DNA from: an uncultured Lachnospiraceae bacterium
GTDB taxonomy: Bacteria > Bacillota > Clostridia > Lachnospirales > Lachnospiraceae
Reading direction: 5' to 3'
Length of the DNA stretch: 64,000 nucleotides
Assembly (NCBI GenBank): GCA_910588405.1
Contig: CAJUPT010000006.1
Span: 1 to 64,000 of the forward strand
Each line of letters begins with the position of its first letter. Within the stretch, counting starts at the first letter, position 1. Below, in pieces: positions 61,640-64,000 of the stretch. The position numbers were made by a program, and so were the translations under genes. Below the pieces are notes generated by a model. That model was given only the letters and a program-made list of their open reading frames with translations, had not been told where the DNA came from and made no database searches.

Positions 61640-62455
61640 CTACCTCCCTTCATAATTACAGTTCCGCAGCTCCCCTCCCATGCCCCCTGACCTGGGAGCA
61701 TTTCCAGCCACCGATGTGTCTGTAAATCCTCCCGGGGCCTGTACGGTATGCTGCTGTTTTTTTTGATTACAGTTCCGCAGCTCCCCTTCCCCATTTACAA
61801 TCCGTCCGTCCTCAATTGTCAGCACCCGGTCTGCCTGCTTCGCGATCTCCAGGTTATGGGTGATCATAACGATGGTCTGTTTATATTTCCGGTTGGACAT
61901 TTTCAGAAGGGCTACGATCTCGTCGCTGGCTTTGGAATCCAGGTTTCCGGTAGGCTCATCCGCCAGCAGGATGGCCGGCCTGGTGATCAGCGCCCGCCCG
62001 ATCGCCGCCCGCTGCTGCTGTCCGCCGGACAGTTCGTTCGGCAGGTGTTTCAGCCGCCTGCTTAAGCCTAACGTCTCCGCCAGCTCCCGCAGATAACCGA
62101 TGTCCGGCTTTCTCCCGTCCAGCTCGCAGGGCAGCGCCATATTTTCCTCCACATTCAGCACCGGAATCAGGTTATAAAACTGATAGATCAGTCCCACCTG
62201 CCGTCTGCGGAACACCGCCAGCCTGTCGTCATTCATCCGGTAAATATCTTCATCCTGTATGACCACACTGCCGGAGGTGGGGCGGTCCACCCCGCCCAGC
62301 ATGTGGAGCAGCGTAGACTTGCCGCTGCCGGAGCTGCCTACGATAGCCACAAATTCTCCCTGCTCCACCGACAATGTCACATCGTCAACGGCGGTTACCT
62401 GATTCGTGCCTTTTCCATAGATTTTGGTCAGATGCCTGGTCTTCAAAATTTCCAT
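61640..62455 (-). CDS. MacB/LolD-type ABC ATPase with repeat-derived tail
   Basis: The 271-residue ATPase (ATG 62455; AAAGGAAC upstream) has Walker A GSSGSGKST, Q-loop YQFYNLIP, signature LSGGQQQR, Walker B LLADEPTGNLD and the H-loop MITHN. The conserved fold ends near residue 220 (IEDGRIVNGEG). The remaining 48 residues are encoded by the dispersed repeat (61660-61791), with GELRNCN at both ends. It energises the permease downstream. Related ATPases end near 220-230, so the tail is an oddity with no expected function. Confidence 0.9.
   Translation of the reverse strand: MEILKTRHLTKIYGKGTNQVTAVDDVTLSVEQGEFVAIVGSSGSGKSTLLHMLGGVDRPTSGSVVIQDEDIYRMNDDRLAVFRRRQVGLIYQFYNLIPVLNVEENMALPCELDGRKPDIGYLRELAETLGLSRRLKHLPNELSGGQQQRAAIGRALITRPAILLADEPTGNLDSKASDEIVALLKMSNRKYKQTIVMITHNLEIAKQADRVLTIEDGRIVNGEGELRNCNQKKQQHTVQAPGGFTDTSVAGNAPRSGGMGGELRNCNYEGR
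61660..61791 (-). repeat. Copy of the dispersed repeat inside a coding end
   Basis: A unit of 111 bases at 61660-61770 is followed by a 21-base second start at 61771-61791 (AGTTCCGCAGCTCCCCTTCC). It contains the conserved GGGAGCATTTCCAGCCAC and AAATCCTCCCGGGGCCTGTACGG parts split over the unit. It lies within the 3' end of the ATPase gene and just before the permease's ribosome site. Confidence 0.9.
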
Positions 62456-62637
62456 ATGCCTGTTGTTCCTTTCTGCCGTGATATTGCTGAAAAACATTTC
62501 CATCTGTTTCGTTTACTTTTGCTTTTCTACAATGTACACGGTGAAAATGACATTCCGGTGACATTTTCAAAATAAAACTCCAGGAAAATCAGGATGTCCG
62601 TACCATTCAGCTTTTCAGATTACATTCCTGAATCTTC

Positions 62638-64000
62638 ATGCGCAAAATAATAAACCATCTTTATGTGATCGGGCAAGTGGGATACCATGTAAACACAAAG
62701 CGAGTTTATTTGGATGATTTTGTAAATTTTTTTCACGTACGCTTGAAAAAAGGCATCTTTTCCCAGATGTTCCACTACATGAAAAACACCGGGCTTCCTT
62801 ACACCACCCTGGAGCGAGACGGACTGCTGTCCCACTTTCATGTACATATATCGCCCATTTACTACCTGCTGCTGCCTTTTTATTGCCTGTCGCCCGTGCC
62901 TGCCACCCTGCAGATCCTCCAGGCTGTGGTTATCGCGTCGGCACTTATTCCTTTATGGAAGCTGGACAGGCATTATGGACTGGCGCCCTTTCAGCGGATG
63001 CTTTTATGCACCCCGCTGCTTTTGTGGCTGTTTTACGGCATCGCCAGGAGAAACAGCCGGCTCACTGCCGCCGCCGCGCTGCTGACCATGCTGGTCAAGG
63101 AAGACGCGCCGGTCTATGTGGCCTGTACCTCCCTATGGCTGCTGGCCGACTCCCTATCCCGTTACAGCCGAAACAATTATGATCCAAAACGTCATGATAA
63201 ATACTGTCAAAACCGTGACGCTCATAAACTTCCTCGTCGGATTGACCGCTATACTGCACCGTCTGACCGCTGGGACATGATCGCCGGCGGCATAATGCTG
63301 TCCGCCTCCCTGGCATACTTTTTCGCCGTAACCAATTACCTCTCCGTTTATGGTAACGGTCTGATGACCGCCCGTTACGACAATCTTATCACCGAGACCG
63401 CCTCTCCGTTTACTTCCTTAATAACAACGATTTTTCTCTGCCCTATGAAGGTCGTCTATGAATGCGCCGACCCAGATAAACTGTGGTTTATCGCCGTCAC
63501 AATCCTGCCGCTGCTGGGTCTGCCTTTTTAACGCGGCGCTGGGAACGGTATCTGCTGCTGATCCCCTATGTCCTGCTCAACCTGATGCCGGATTATGCCT
63601 ACCAGCATAATGTCTTTTTTCAGTATGTTTTTGGCTCTGCCGCCTGTCTTGTATATCTGACCGTCCTAAATCTGACGGATTTGCGGCAGAAAGCCATAGG
63701 GCCATATACCGCCGCATGGACCGCCGACATACCGACTGGCCCTTCCTCAACTGCCGGTACGCTGATTTCCTCCTCAGCGACCGCCGAGGCATTATCGGCC
63801 TCCTCCACAGCTACCGTGATATTAACTGCCGCCGTTGCCGTTTGTGCCGTCTGCTTTGTCACAACCATCGTACCCAGAGCGGTCAGCTATCCTTCTCGGT
63901 ATGTCAACAATCGGGATGATTATCAGGAACTGCGCCACACCCTCTCCCGGATTCCTGACGAAGCGTCCGTAACAGCCTCCGCCTTTTACTCTACCTTCCT
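62638..64000 (+). pseudogene. Broken DUF2079 membrane protein gene, cut by the window end
   Basis: From about 62743 the sequence reads a typical DUF2079 core (GIFSQMFHYMKNTGLP, then LLSHFHVHISPIYYLLLPFY) with many hydrophobic segments. About 20 residues are missing near RMLLC, and the frame ends at a stop at 63531. A one-base change in the T-run before it (63526-63530) would restore LTRRWERYLLLIPYVLLNL, then DYAYQHNVFFQYVFGS, open to the edge. The usual N-terminal 60-70 residues are also absent. These proteins are polytopic and of unknown, possibly glycosyltransferase-like, function. Confidence 0.75.

Noticed and set aside
1..64000. tRNA or rRNA genes
   Set aside because: No T-loop-like GGTTCGAATCC stretch with matching acceptor arms, and no rRNA-like segment, was noticed on reading either strand; a covariance search would be decisive.

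Overview
The window looks like chromosome from a gut-type member of the Clostridia, most likely a Lachnospiraceae relative. This is inferred from gene content and protein style, not from a marker gene: no rRNA or tRNA was found. Pointers are long-form hpf, NfnAB, a VanW-domain protein, a DUF2079 protein, GPH symporters, a MecA_N-type penicillin-binding protein, a CBS-containing inorganic pyrophosphatase, and purine-rich Shine-Dalgarno sites before almost every gene. Most genes lie on the minus strand.

Region 1 (1-12 kb) holds a DUF4132 gene with a 170-bp MITE-like element just upstream, an SPL-type radical SAM protein, a zinc-ribbon protein, a tandem intergenic repeat, a WYL regulator divergent from a VanW protein, a fused HPS-PHI enzyme, an MBL hydrolase, a decayed AlbA_2 gene, YjbR and a peptide deformylase variant. 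Region 2 (12-16.7 kb) has a UroD/MtaA-like protein, an MFS transporter, a divergent PucR-type regulator and a truncated second UroD-like gene. Region 3 (16.7-24.3 kb) is the most interesting block: a compact minus-strand operon of MoxR-type AAA ATPase, DUF5682, VWA and double-SWIM proteins. It corresponds to E. coli yehL/yehM/yehP/yehQ, and the DUF4132 gene at the left edge matches the fifth partner, yehI, about 13 kb away. It may form a chaperone-like or conflict-type machine of unknown function.

Region 4 (24.5-26.2 kb) is a HicAB toxin-antitoxin locus with a frameshifted toxin, next to a decayed AAA-ATPase/nuclease-family gene. Region 5 (26.4-35.4 kb) is a catabolic-looking unit: two UroD/MtaA-like proteins, two paralogous GPH symporters and a zinc alcohol dehydrogenase, preceded by PucR-type and LysR regulators. 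Region 6 (35.5-45.1 kb) has a penicillin-binding protein, then accessory debris (AraC-ClpP pair, fragments of AAC(3), XRE and Phd genes), then ridA, nfnAB, a degraded MNT/HEPN pair and a DHHA1 fragment. Region 7 (45.1-51.6 kb) is a small motility-linked set (PilZ, lytic transglycosylase, FlhB-C-like, FliK-like), shikimate kinase and a CBS pyrophosphatase. Region 8 (51.8-64 kb) has an ABC exporter, prfB with an unusual UAA frameshift site, secA, a cluster of DnaA-box sequences, hpf, a MacB-type ABC pair and a broken DUF2079 gene running off the window.

A roughly 103-bp intergenic repeat family recurs at 5.5, 27.5, 53.6 and 61.7 kb, each time just upstream of a minus-strand start codon. It extends reading frames spuriously and supplies the C-terminal tail of one ABC ATPase.
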